Source of the DNA: Phenylobacterium sp.
GTDB taxonomy: Bacteria > Pseudomonadota > Alphaproteobacteria > Caulobacterales > Caulobacteraceae
Direction: 5' to 3'
Assembly: GCF_004299445.1 (NCBI RefSeq)
Contig: NZ_SCTC01000037.1
Coordinates: forward strand, 186,001 to 250,000
Length of the DNA: 64,000 bases
The position numbers and the translations under genes are program-made. Shown one piece after another: positions 8,288 to 16,279 of this stretch. How positions within the stretch are numbered: the stretch's first letter is position 1; each line of letters starts with the position of its first letter. The notes beneath the pieces were generated by a model that had not been told where the DNA came from, did not search any database, and saw nothing but the letters and a program-made list of their open reading frames with translations.

Positions 8288-9172
8288 ATGTCGTCCCCCG
8301 AGCCGCCCATCGCGTACATCGCGCGCACCCATGCCTGGTACGGGGCGCTGGGCTATCCGCCCTACCGCTATGCGGCCTACGAGGAGACGCCCTTCGCGCC
8401 CTTGGGGCGAAGCCTGGCCGATGCGCGGGTGGCGCTGCTGACGACGGCGGCGCCTTATCGGCCCGAGCTGGGCGACCAGGGGCCGGGGGCGGCCTACAAC
8501 GCGGCGGCCAAGTTCTATGACGTGTGGTCGGGGGACGTGAACGTCGCGCACGACCTGCGGGTCAGCCACGTGGCGGTGGACCAGGCGCACCTTTCCGACG
8601 ACCAGAACTGCTGGTTCCCGTTGCCCGCGTTGCAGAGGGCGGCGGCGGCCGGACGGATCGGCGGGGTGGCGGCGCGCTTTCACGGCGTGCCCACCAACCG
8701 CAGCCAGCGGCACACCCTGGAGGTCGACGCGCCGCAGGTGCTGGCCCGGGTCCGGGAGGACGGCGCGGACGCGGCCGTTCTGGTGGCCAACTGTCCCGTC
8801 TGCCACCAGTCGATGACCTTGGTGGCGCGGACCTTGGAGGCGGCGGGCGTCGCCACCGTGGTGGTGGGCGCGGCGAGGGACGTCGTGGAGCACGTGGGCG
8901 CGCCCCGGTTCCTGTTCTCGGATATGCCGCTGGGCAACGCCGCAGGATTGCCGCGTGACGCCGGCTCGCAGGACCTGGTGATCGAGATGGCGCTGGCGCT
9001 CCTGGCGAGCGCGACGGCGCCGCGGACGACCGTGCAGACGCCGCTGACGTGGCCGGTCGCGGGCTGGAAGCGGGACTACATGAACCTGGACGTTCTGACG
9101 CCGGAGGAGATCGCGCGGCGGCGCGCCGAGAACGAGGCGAACCGGGCGGTCGCGGCGGGGCTGCGCGGGTAG
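8288..9172 (+). CDS. Glycine/sarcosine/betaine reductase selenoprotein B-like (GrdB/PrdB) family protein
   Basis: 294 residues. The N-terminus (YIARTHAWYGALGYPPYRY), the middle DLRVSHVAVDQAHLSDDQN and the C-terminal NCPVCHQSMTLVARTLEAAGV match the GrdB/PrdB superfamily as it occurs in aerobic proteobacteria. In clostridial enzymes a selenocysteine or cysteine near this position attacks the substrate amine; here a CxxC pair (C169, C172) stands in that segment, and there is no in-frame TGA. Its reaction is not known. It is much shorter than GrdB. The gene stands alone between a serine hydrolase and a TetR gene. Confidence 0.7.
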   Translation: MSSPEPPIAYIARTHAWYGALGYPPYRYAAYEETPFAPLGRSLADARVALLTTAAPYRPELGDQGPGAAYNAAAKFYDVWSGDVNVAHDLRVSHVAVDQAHLSDDQNCWFPLPALQRAAAAGRIGGVAARFHGVPTNRSQRHTLEVDAPQVLARVREDGADAAVLVANCPVCHQSMTLVARTLEAAGVATVVVGAARDVVEHVGAPRFLFSDMPLGNAAGLPRDAGSQDLVIEMALALLASATAPRTTVQTPLTWPVAGWKRDYMNLDVLTPEEIARRRAENEANRAVAAGLRG

Positions 9173-9231
9173 AGCCGAAGGGCGTCTCGGACCTCCGCGA
9201 CTGGGTCTTTCAATGTTGAAGGAGTAAGGCG

Positions 9232-9771
9232 CTAACTCTCGAAAAGGGTGGCGATGTCATCGATCGCCTCGGGCGGGATGGCGTTGTGGCGCGGGTCCAT
9301 GACGACCGACTGGCCCAGGTAGGCCCAATAGAGGAACGCGGCGCGGGGGGCGGCGCGGTCGGCGGGGACGCCGGCGTCGGTGAGCAGGGTCTCGACCCGG
9401 GCCAGGCGGCGACTGTCGACCTCGGCGAGGGCGGCGGCGACCTGCGGGTCTTCGGCGGCCCAGGCGCGGACGGCGCGCTCGAGGCTGCGGCCCGGGCGCA
9501 TGGTGCGCTGGAGCAGCCGCTGCAAGCCGCCAGCGCCGGCGGCGCGAGCGTCGAGGTCGTGGATCACCTGATCGGTCGTGGCCTTCCGCCAGGCGGCCAG
9601 TAGCTGCGTGCGGAAGTCGTCGATGTCGGCGAAGTGCCAGTAGAAGCTGCCGCGCGAGACGCCCAGGCCCGCGGCCATAGCGCCCACCTTCAGCCCGTTG
9701 TGCCCCTCGCCCGCCAGCGTGAGAAGGCCGTGGCGCAACCACGCGTTTCGGGAGAGCCGCTTTGGGGTCAT
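9232..9771 (-). CDS. TetR-family transcriptional repressor
   Basis: 179 residues from the ATG at 9771. The N-terminal helix-turn-helix is GLKVGAMAAGLGVSRGSFYWHF, the classic TetR recognition helix ending. The C-terminal part is an alpha-helical ligand domain with no recognisable ligand class. A longer reading from 9819 would run through the operator DNA and lacks support. Two matching palindromes lie between this gene and the divergent membrane-protein gene, so it should repress both itself and that operon. Confidence 0.9.
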   Translation of the reverse strand: MTPKRLSRNAWLRHGLLTLAGEGHNGLKVGAMAAGLGVSRGSFYWHFADIDDFRTQLLAAWRKATTDQVIHDLDARAAGAGGLQRLLQRTMRPGRSLERAVRAWAAEDPQVAAALAEVDSRRLARVETLLTDAGVPADRAAPRAAFLYWAYLGQSVVMDPRHNAIPPEAIDDIATLFES

Positions 9772-9781
9772 CGAACAAACC

Positions 9782-9795
9782 ATACACGAGTGTAT
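9782..9795. promoter_or_regulatory. Probable TetR operator 1
   Basis: ATACACGAGTGTAT is a perfect palindrome located 11 bases before the TetR start. It matches the core of operator 2 (ATACATGTGTGTAT) except at two or three centre bases. Binding here would block TetR's own promoter. Confidence 0.65.
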
Positions 9796-9810
9796 TGACT
9801 CGCCAAGCGC

Positions 9811-9838
9811 CATCACCATACATGTGTGTATGGTGATG
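9811..9838. promoter_or_regulatory. Probable TetR operator 2, overlapping the start codon of the target gene
   Basis: Two perfect 12-base arms (CATCACCATACA and its complement) flank a TGTG spacer. The ATG of the divergent membrane-protein gene at 9830 lies inside the right arm, so repressor binding would sit on the transcription and translation start. The shared core with operator 1 supports one regulator for both. Confidence 0.65.
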
Positions 9839-10219
9839 CAGATTCAGGACTGGGCCCTCCTCTGGGCCGGGGTTATCGGCGGCGGCGTGGCGGTGGTCCA
9901 CGGCGTGCTGACCCAGAAGCTGATGGTGGCGCCGGTGACCGCGCAGACGCGGCTGTCGCCGGTGATCCGGCGGCTGACGGCGGCGCTGCTGCAGTACTCC
10001 ACGTTCAACTGGCTGCTGGGCGGGGCAGCCCTGGTGGTGGTGGCCGTCACGGCGGTAGCGCCGCAGGCCAAGCTGGCGGTGGGCCTGCTGGTCGGATCGT
10101 CGTATCTGTTCGCCGTGGTCGGCAACTTCTGGGGCACGCGCGGCCGCCATCCGGGTTGGGCGCTCTATGCGGTCAGCCTGGGCCTGATTGTCTTTGGCCT
10201 CTGGGGGAACATCGCATGA
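9830..10219 (+). CDS. Small four-helix inner-membrane protein, function unknown
   Basis: 129 residues with four clear hydrophobic segments (about residues 7-29, 50-70, 76-98 and 106-126). I do not recognise a named family. The ATG at 9830 (or 9836) is within the TetR operator and has no Shine-Dalgarno sequence, which suggests a leaderless mRNA. The stop overlaps the next start (ATGA), so it forms an operon with the NTF2-like gene. The context suggests a small TetR-controlled response, possibly to a membrane-active compound; that is inference. Confidence 0.75.
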   Translation: MVMQIQDWALLWAGVIGGGVAVVHGVLTQKLMVAPVTAQTRLSPVIRRLTAALLQYSTFNWLLGGAALVVVAVTAVAPQAKLAVGLLVGSSYLFAVVGNFWGTRGRHPGWALYAVSLGLIVFGLWGNIA

Positions 10220-10605
10220 CCTTGCCTGCGATCGACGGCTGGCGCGCCTATATGGAGAGTCATGACACCAAGGCGCTCTGGGCGCTGCTGGATGAAGACG
10301 CGGTCTTCGAGAGCCCGGTGGTGCATACGCCGCAGCGCGGGCGCGAGATCACGTTCAAGTATCTGGTCGGGGCGCTGTCGGTGCTCGGGGGCGAGGGCTT
10401 CCGCTACACCCGTGAATGGGCGAACGATTCCGGCGTGGTGCTGGAGTTCGAGACAGAGATTCAGGGGATCACGATCAACGGCGTCGACCTGATCGAATGC
10501 ACGCCGGACGGCCAGCGGATCTCCCACTTCAAGGTGATGATCCGGCCGCTGAAGGCCATCAATCTGCTGCACCGGTTGATGGGTGAGCAACTGGCCAAGG
10601 CCTGA
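10216..10605 (+). CDS. Nuclear transport factor 2 (NTF2)/SnoaL-like family protein
   Basis: 129 residues in an alpha+beta cone fold pattern: helix AIDGWRAYMESHDTKALWALLDEDAVFESPVV then repeated beta strands ending in a HFKVMIRPLKAINLLHRLM helix. This is the layout of SnoaL/NTF2-like proteins, which bind small hydrophobic molecules or act as isomerases. Catalytic residues cannot be assigned. ATG at 10216 overlaps the previous stop, indicating coupling with the membrane protein under TetR control. Confidence 0.75.
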   Translation: MTLPAIDGWRAYMESHDTKALWALLDEDAVFESPVVHTPQRGREITFKYLVGALSVLGGEGFRYTREWANDSGVVLEFETEIQGITINGVDLIECTPDGQRISHFKVMIRPLKAINLLHRLMGEQLAKA

Positions 10606-10626
10606 ACCCGGTCCTAGGCTCCGGCC

Positions 10627-11010
10627 ATGGAACTGGGTCCACAGACGCGGGCGCTGCAGGCGCGGCTGGAGGCGCTGCCGGGGGCGGTGGGCGAGCCGAT
10701 GACCGCCTCGCGCGGCCGCGAGCCGCTGGTGATTCTCTACAAGGTGATGGGCAAGATGTTCGCGATCCTGGCGGCGCGCGGGCCCCAGAACGTGATCGTC
10801 AAATGCGATCCCCACCTCGCCGAGATCCTGCGCGAGCAGTACGCGGGCGTCGGCCACCGCTCGCACCTGGACCGGCGGTTCTGGATCAGCATCGACCTGG
10901 ACAGCGACGTGCCGGCCGATGAGATCCTGCGGCTGGCTGAGGCCAGCTACCGGCTCATCTGTGACGGGCTGACGAGGAAGCAGAAGGCCGAGTTGGCGGC
11001 GCTGGGCTGA
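10627..11010 (+). CDS. MmcQ/YjbR-family protein (double-wing DNA-binding fold)
   Basis: 127 residues matching the YjbR/CyaY-like fold: GAVGEPMTASRGREPLVILYKVMGKMFAIL, then VIVKCDPHLAEILREQYAGVGHRSHLDRRFWISIDLDSDVP. Family members are common, small and poorly characterised; DNA binding is inferred from the structure of relatives. It follows the NTF2-like gene by 21 bases and could be the third gene of the TetR operon. Confidence 0.8.
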   Translation: MELGPQTRALQARLEALPGAVGEPMTASRGREPLVILYKVMGKMFAILAARGPQNVIVKCDPHLAEILREQYAGVGHRSHLDRRFWISIDLDSDVPADEILRLAEASYRLICDGLTRKQKAELAALG

Positions 11011-11019
11011 GCGCACGCC

Positions 11020-11223
11020 TCAGGGATTGCGACGCATCGAGGAGTCGCCCCGCCGGGACTGTTCGTTGAGCAGGCCCAGCGTGTGGCGGGCGTCTTCCTC
11101 GGACAGGCCCACCTGGGGCGCGCCCCCGACGATCGCCGGCTCGCTGGTCCAGATGACGAAGACCGTGAAACCGGACTTGTCCGGGCGGATGGCGTAGCGG
11201 TCTCTCTTGCGTTCGTCAGGCAT
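11020..11223 (-). CDS. Small hypothetical protein
   Basis: 67 residues starting at an ATG (11223). It has a plausible mixed beta/alpha composition (a strand KSGFTVFVIWTSEPAIVGG followed by a helix SEEDARHTLGLLNEQ) and no overlap with neighbours. I do not recognise a family. Convergent with the YjbR gene, nine bases apart. Confidence 0.5.
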   Translation of the reverse strand: MPDERKRDRYAIRPDKSGFTVFVIWTSEPAIVGGAPQVGLSEEDARHTLGLLNEQSRRGDSSMRRNP

Positions 11224-11283
11224 CGCGGCGGACCTTGCCCCATCCGCGTCGGCCCTGCCAAGCCGCCCGTGGCGTCAACCCGG

Positions 11284-12186
11284 TCAGGTCAGGGCTTCGA
11301 GGGGCGCGGTTTCGCCACGCAAGCGCACGGCGTCGCGGGCCGGCGGCGCGCCGAAATGGCGCGCATATTCGCGGCTGAACTGCGAGGCGCTTTCATAGCC
11401 CACGGCGTAGCCGGCGCGGCTGACGTCGCGACTTGCGATCAGCAGGCTGCGGGCGTGCTGGAGGCGGAGCGTCTTCTGGAACTGCAGCGGGCTCATGGCC
11501 GTGGCCGCCTTGAAGTGGCGGTGGAACGAGGCGGCGCTCATGCCCGCCAGGTCGGCCAGGTCTTCCACGCGCATGGGCCGGTCGAAGTGGGTGCGGATCC
11601 ACTCGACGGCGCGGCGGACACGGGACAGGCGGCTGTCGCCGGTGGCGATCTGGCGCAGCACAGGGCCCTGCGGCCCCTGGAGCAGGCGGTACAGGATCTC
11701 GCGCTCGATCAGCGGCGCCAGGACAGGCAGATCGGCGGGGGTGTCGAGCAGGGCGATCAGCCGGGTCCACGGATCGACGAGGTCGCGGGTGACAGGGCTG
11801 ACCGCGAACGCCTGGGCCCGGACATCCGGCCGTTCGGGCGGGGCGGGGACGCTGGGCAGGAGCGAGGCCAGCACATCGCGCGACAGGCGCAGGCTGACCG
11901 CCAGATAGGGTTGCTCGCGGCTGGCCTCGATGATCCGGCCCGCGGCCGGCAAGTCGAGCGAGGCTATGAAGTAGCCCTGCGGATCGTAGCGCAGCACCTG
12001 GTCGCCGATCAGCACCTCCTTGGCGCCCTGAAGCACCAGGCAGACCATCGGCTCATAGACGCCCGACGCCAGGCCTGAAGGCGCCTCGGCCCGATGGATG
12101 AACAGGCCTGGCAGCGGGGTCGCATTGCGGGTGGCGGTGGCGTGGCGCAGCGCTGTCGCGCGCAGGGGTTCGAGCAGGTCGGCCAT
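11284..12186 (-). CDS. AraC-family transcriptional regulator
   Basis: 300 residues. The N-terminal half (about 20-180) is the AraC_N cupin-like domain with LFIHRAEAP and MVCLVLQGAKEVLIGDQ. The C-terminal half (about 190-290) holds two helix-turn-helix units, the second ending in GYESASQFSREYARHFGAPP. The very long upstream frame to 13182 overlaps the divergent reductase gene and is rejected. It is transcribed away from the short-chain dehydrogenase gene 174 bases upstream, which is its probable target. Confidence 0.9.
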   Translation of the reverse strand: MADLLEPLRATALRHATATRNATPLPGLFIHRAEAPSGLASGVYEPMVCLVLQGAKEVLIGDQVLRYDPQGYFIASLDLPAAGRIIEASREQPYLAVSLRLSRDVLASLLPSVPAPPERPDVRAQAFAVSPVTRDLVDPWTRLIALLDTPADLPVLAPLIEREILYRLLQGPQGPVLRQIATGDSRLSRVRRAVEWIRTHFDRPMRVEDLADLAGMSAASFHRHFKAATAMSPLQFQKTLRLQHARSLLIASRDVSRAGYAVGYESASQFSREYARHFGAPPARDAVRLRGETAPLEALT

Positions 12187-12360
12187 GCTCCGATGATCGG
12201 ATCGGATGCCTGGATGCGCAAGGGCCGCGCGCGCACGAAGGACATCGGTGAGAGGATCAGGCAACGGTTCGAGGCGATCGGGCGCGCGTCCGCTGGCGGG
12301 CGCCGCCAACTTCACGGACAACGGCGCGGCCCTGGCGGCGTCACGATGTGGAGAACCATC

Positions 12361-13302
12361 ATGAGCAAGACCTTCGGACACGACAGCACGACAGACGAGG
12401 TGCTGGAGGGCGTCGACCTGACCGGCAAGCGCGTTCTGGTCACCGGCGTGTCGGCGGGCCTGGGCGTCGAGACGGCCCGCGTGTTGGCGGCGCATGGCGC
12501 GCAGGTGACCGGCGCGGCCCGCGACCTGAACAAGGCGAAGGCGGCGACCGCAGGCATTCCCGGCCTCGAGCTGATCGAACTGGACCTGGCGTCGCTGGCC
12601 AGCGCCCGGGCGGCGGCCGACAGGCTGGTCGCGGCGGGCAAGCCGTTCGATCTGGTCATCGCCAACGCCGGCGTCATGGCCACTCCCTTCGGCAAGACGG
12701 TCGATGGCTTCGAGACCCAGTTCGGAACCAACCACCTGGGCCACTTCGTGTTCGTGAACCGGATCGCCTCGCTGTTCGCGCCAGGCTCGCGGCTGGTGAA
12801 TCTCTCCTCGGCCGGCCACCGATTCTCGGACATCGACCTGGACGACCCGAACTTCGACCGCACGCCCTATGCCGAGTTCATCGCCTACGGCCGCTCGAAG
12901 ACTGCCAACGTGCTGTTCGCGGTGGAGTTCGATCGGCGCAACAGGGACCGCGGTGTCCGTGCGACCGCTGTGCATCCTGGGGGCATACAGACCGAGCTTG
13001 GCCGCTACATGACCGAAGAGGTGCGCCAGCAGATGTTGACCGCCGCGACCCAAGCGACGCCGGCCGGCGGGGCCCCGGCGTTCCGCTGGAAGACCATCCC
13101 GCAGGGGGCCTCGACCTCGGTGTGGGCAGGCGTGGTGGCCCCGGCCGAGGCTGTGGGCGGCCGCTACTGCGAGGACTGCCACGTGGCCGAGGTGGTCGAT
13201 GACGACAGCCTGCGCGGCGGCGTCCGCCCGTATGCTATCGACGCAGAGCGCGCCAAGGCGCTCTGGGCCAGGAGCGAGGAGATGGTGGGCGAGGTCTTCT
13301 AG
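12361..13302 (+). CDS. Short-chain dehydrogenase/reductase
   Basis: 313 residues. Nucleotide-binding motif VLVTGVSAGLGVETARVLA (about 25-43), NAG motif VIANAGVMATP, and catalytic Y-x3-K in AYGRSKTANVLFAVEF, with an S upstream in NLSSAGH. The long C-terminal extension resembles the retinol-dehydrogenase/WW-oxidoreductase-like SDR group. ATG at 12361 has GTGGAGAACC before it; an ATG at 12346 is also in frame. The divergent AraC regulator likely controls it. Substrate is unknown. Confidence 0.88.
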   Translation: MSKTFGHDSTTDEVLEGVDLTGKRVLVTGVSAGLGVETARVLAAHGAQVTGAARDLNKAKAATAGIPGLELIELDLASLASARAAADRLVAAGKPFDLVIANAGVMATPFGKTVDGFETQFGTNHLGHFVFVNRIASLFAPGSRLVNLSSAGHRFSDIDLDDPNFDRTPYAEFIAYGRSKTANVLFAVEFDRRNRDRGVRATAVHPGGIQTELGRYMTEEVRQQMLTAATQATPAGGAPAFRWKTIPQGASTSVWAGVVAPAEAVGGRYCEDCHVAEVVDDDSLRGGVRPYAIDAERAKALWARSEEMVGEVF

Positions 13303-13318
13303 GCGCGAAATACGGCAT

Positions 13319-13345
13319 CCCCTTCTCCCGGTCCGAGAGAAGGGG
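13319..13345. repeat. Short GC hairpin (REP-like) between convergent genes
   Basis: CCCCTTCTC and GAGAAGGGG form a nine-base perfect stem with a nine-base loop. It lies between the ends of the convergent reductase and SRPBCC genes, so it can also act as a two-way transcription stop. The CCTTCTCCC sequence recurs in the element at 26029-26092, suggesting a dispersed repeat family. Confidence 0.5.
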
Positions 13346-13351
13346 GCGTCC

Positions 13352-13789
13352 TTAGCGGACGCCGTGGATCTGGGCGGATTCTTCGGCGAGGCTCTTGATC
13401 TCGCGGATGGCCTCCTCGGCCTGGCGTTCGAGGACCCGCGCCTCGCTGGCCACGTAGGGGCCGGTCGTGAAGTCGAGCCGGGTCATCCGGCCGTTCTGGG
13501 TGATCTCGAAGGTGTCGCAGAACGAGCGCCCTTCGGGCGCCACGGCGCCCTCGGTGTACTCGAACTTCAGCAGTTTCTCGGGGCGGATCGCGGTGACGGC
13601 GCCCCGGGCGCGCGTGCGGCCATCAGCCTCCTTCCACGTGACTTCGTCGCCTTCGCGCCAGGACGTGCGGATGTGCAGGCCGTCCTGGTAGGCGGCCGCC
13701 CACTCGCGAATCAACTCGGGCGTGGTCAGAACCCGCCAGACCTCGCCGGGCGGCGCATCGATATCGAGGGTGTGCTTCAGAGTCGTCAT
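13352..13789 (-). CDS. SRPBCC (AHSA1/START-like) family protein
   Basis: 145 residues from ATG at 13789 (MTTLKHTLDIDAPPGEVWRVLTTPELIREWAAAY). The opening strand-helix with IDAPPGEVW and the closing long helix (ASEARVLERQAEEAIREIKSLAEES) are typical of the helix-grip fold that binds hydrophobic ligands. No catalytic function is evident. The frame extends upstream to 13927 without domain support. Confidence 0.8.
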   Translation of the reverse strand: MTTLKHTLDIDAPPGEVWRVLTTPELIREWAAAYQDGLHIRTSWREGDEVTWKEADGRTRARGAVTAIRPEKLLKFEYTEGAVAPEGRSFCDTFEITQNGRMTRLDFTTGPYVASEARVLERQAEEAIREIKSLAEESAQIHGVR

Positions 13790-14009
13790 GGGCGTGCTCA
13801 ACTCGATAACCAATCTTCTATGGAACGACGAAGTTCCCGAGTTTGGATGCACCCTGCCAAACGCGGAGGTTGAGCCGAACCAAGGTCTCTTGGGAGTTCC
13901 ACCCGATCGGACTGCAGCGCGATTCAACCCGCAGGAGGTAGCCTGCCCTATGGCGGCGAAATCGTGTCGCCGCCAAATTGTCGCACCTGCAACATGTCTC
14001 GATACAAAT

Positions 14010-14024
14010 TGAGATTGATTCTCA
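14010..14024. promoter_or_regulatory. Fur box upstream of heme receptor
   Basis: TGAGATTGATTCTCA matches the classic 7-1-7 Fur consensus TGATAATGATTATCA at 12 of 15 positions and is itself a near-palindrome. It lies 52 bases before the receptor start, in AT-richer DNA, as expected for an iron-repressed promoter. Confidence 0.75.
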
Positions 14025-14075
14025 GAAGCAGTCGCAATAAGAGCGCAGCCGGATCAGCTAGGAGATCGGCCCCTC

Positions 14076-16265
14076 ATGCGCCCTGCCCTGTTCGGCTTCG
14101 CCTCGGCGTTCGTGCTCGCTGCCATGCCGGCCCTTGCAGACGAGGAGGGCGAGGCCGCCTCGGTCGACCCTGTGACCGTGCTGGGCGCCCGCACCGAGAA
14201 GCCCCAGAGCGAGGTCCCGGCGACGGTCAGCGTGATCTCTGCCGAGGACCTGGAAGACCGGCTGGCGGCCGACATCCGCGACGTTGTGAAGCTGGAGCCC
14301 GGCGTCTCGGCCCGGTCCAGCCCGACGCGGTTCGGAGCGGCGCTGGGCGCGACAGGCCGCGACGGCAACGCCGGGTTCAACATCCGCGGCCTGGAAGGCA
14401 ATCGGGTGCTGATCCAGGTCGACGGCGTGCGTGTGCCCGACGGGTTCACGTTCGGCGCGCAGGCGGCGGGTCGCGGCGACTATCAGGACCTCGACCTGAT
14501 GAAGTCGGTGGAGATTCTACGGGGTCCCGCCTCGGCGCTCTATGGCAGCGACGGTGTCGCCGGCGCGGTCAGCTTCACCACCAAGGATCCGGCCGACTTC
14601 CTCGAGGGGCCCGCCAGCTTCGGGGGCCGGGTGCGCGGCGTCTACGGTTCGGCCGACGGCAGCGTCGGCGGCGCGACGGTGTTGGCCGGACGCCGGGGGC
14701 AGGTCTCGGCGATGATCGCCTACACCTACCGCGAAGGCCACGAGACCGAGACGCAAGGCCGCAACAGTTCGGCCGACACCGACCGCACGAAGGCCAACCC
14801 ACAGGACGTCCTGACCCGCTCGGTGCTGGGCAAGGTGGTCTATGAGCCCTCGGACAACAATCGCATCCGGTTGAGCGCCGAGCACTTCGATCGCGATATC
14901 AAGACGACGGTGCTGAGCGGGATCGCCAAGCCGCCGCTGGCCGCGACCAGCGTGCTGGCGCTGAAGGCGGCCGACGACATCTCGCGCCGACGTGTGACCC
15001 TGGACCAGCGCCTGACCTTGGAGGGCAGCTCCGTCGACCGCATCCTGTGGTCGGCCTACTGGCAGGACTCGAAGTCGGTGCAGTTCACCGGCGAGGACCG
15101 CAATGTCTCGGCAGACCGCACCCGGCTGAACACCTTCAATAACCGCGTCTATGGCGTGGCCGCGCAGCTGGAGAGCAGGTTCGCGCTGGGCGGTGTGGAA
15201 CACCGGTTGATCTACGGCGTCGACGCCTCGAAGACCCGCCAGACGGGCGTGCGAGACGGGACTGTCCCGCCAGCCGGCGAGCTGTTCCCGACCCGGGCCT
15301 TCCCGCTCACCGACTATACGCTGGTGGGCGCGTTCGTGCAGGACGAGATCGCCTTCGCCGACGGCCGGCTGATGATCTACCCCGCCATCCGCTACGACCA
15401 CTACGATCTGAACCCGGAGACCGACCCGCTGCTGCCGAACTTCGCGCCGGCCGACTCATCGGACGGTCGGGTCTCGCCGAAGCTGGGCGTTGTGTTCAAG
15501 CCGACCGAACGGACGCGGCTGTTCGCCAACTATGCCTGGGGTTTCAAGGCGCCGGCGCCGGCCCAGGTGAACAACGTCTTCGCCAACCCGATCCAGAACT
15601 ACCTCTCGCTGCCCAATCCGGACCTGAAGCCGGAGACCAGCGAGGCGTTCGAACTGGGGGCCCGATGGGTGTCTCCGATGTGGTCGGTCGAGGTTACGGG
15701 GTTCTCAGGCGAGTACAGAGACTTCATCGAGCAGCTGCAGGTGGCGGGGGCCTTCACGCCCGCCAACCCTGGCGTCTTCCAGTACGTGAACTTCAGCAAG
15801 GTGAAGATCCACGGGATCGAGGGCCGCGCGCGACTGCGGCTGGAGAACGGCCTGGGCGCCTTCCTGGGCGCCTCATACGCCAAGGGCGACAGCTACAATC
15901 CGAACAAGGCCCCGCTGGACTCGGTCGACCCCGTAAAGGTCACCGCCGGCGTCAGCTATCGCGACGCCGAAGGACGGTTCGGCGGCGAACTGACCGTGGT
16001 GCGCACCGAGCGCAAGGACGCCGATCGCGTGGCGGTGACCTGCACGCCGACCTGCTTCCGCCCGACCGCCTCGACCGTGGTCGACGTCACCGCCTTCTGG
16101 CGTGTGGTCGACGGCCTGACCGCGCGGGCCGGCGTCTTCAATCTCGGCGACGCGAAATACGCCTACTGGAACGACGCGCGGGGCCTTTCGTCGACGGCAG
16201 CCAGCCGCGACGCCTACACCCAGCCCGGGCGCAACGTCTCGCTCTCGCTCACCTACGACTTCTGA
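14076..16265 (+). CDS. TonB-dependent heme/hemoglobin-type outer-membrane receptor
   Basis: 729 residues: signal peptide about 1-21 (MRPALFGFASAFVLAAMPALA), TonB box near VDPVTVLGARTEKP, plug with the wording NIRGLEGNRVLIQVDGVRVPDGF and SVEILRGPASALYGSDGVAGAV, then a beta barrel ending LSLTYDF. These plug motifs belong to the TonB-dependent heme/hemoglobin receptor group (HmuR/HasR-like). It should bind heme outside and import it with TonB energy. SD AGGAG at 14060-14064. The Fur box upstream and the DUF6607 gene 14 bases downstream make an iron-regulated operon. Confidence 0.9.
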   Translation: MRPALFGFASAFVLAAMPALADEEGEAASVDPVTVLGARTEKPQSEVPATVSVISAEDLEDRLAADIRDVVKLEPGVSARSSPTRFGAALGATGRDGNAGFNIRGLEGNRVLIQVDGVRVPDGFTFGAQAAGRGDYQDLDLMKSVEILRGPASALYGSDGVAGAVSFTTKDPADFLEGPASFGGRVRGVYGSADGSVGGATVLAGRRGQVSAMIAYTYREGHETETQGRNSSADTDRTKANPQDVLTRSVLGKVVYEPSDNNRIRLSAEHFDRDIKTTVLSGIAKPPLAATSVLALKAADDISRRRVTLDQRLTLEGSSVDRILWSAYWQDSKSVQFTGEDRNVSADRTRLNTFNNRVYGVAAQLESRFALGGVEHRLIYGVDASKTRQTGVRDGTVPPAGELFPTRAFPLTDYTLVGAFVQDEIAFADGRLMIYPAIRYDHYDLNPETDPLLPNFAPADSSDGRVSPKLGVVFKPTERTRLFANYAWGFKAPAPAQVNNVFANPIQNYLSLPNPDLKPETSEAFELGARWVSPMWSVEVTGFSGEYRDFIEQLQVAGAFTPANPGVFQYVNFSKVKIHGIEGRARLRLENGLGAFLGASYAKGDSYNPNKAPLDSVDPVKVTAGVSYRDAEGRFGGELTVVRTERKDADRVAVTCTPTCFRPTASTVVDVTAFWRVVDGLTARAGVFNLGDAKYAYWNDARGLSSTAASRDAYTQPGRNVSLSLTYDF

Positions 16266-16279
16266 CGGAGGACACGTCT

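Noticed and set aside
8288..9172. Selenoprotein with in-frame TGA in the GrdB-like gene
   Set aside because: The frame has no internal TGA, and two cysteines are present in the region of the possible selenocysteine.
12187..13182. N-terminal extension of the AraC regulator to 13182
   Set aside because: It is antisense to the SDR gene. The AraC_N domain begins right after 12186.
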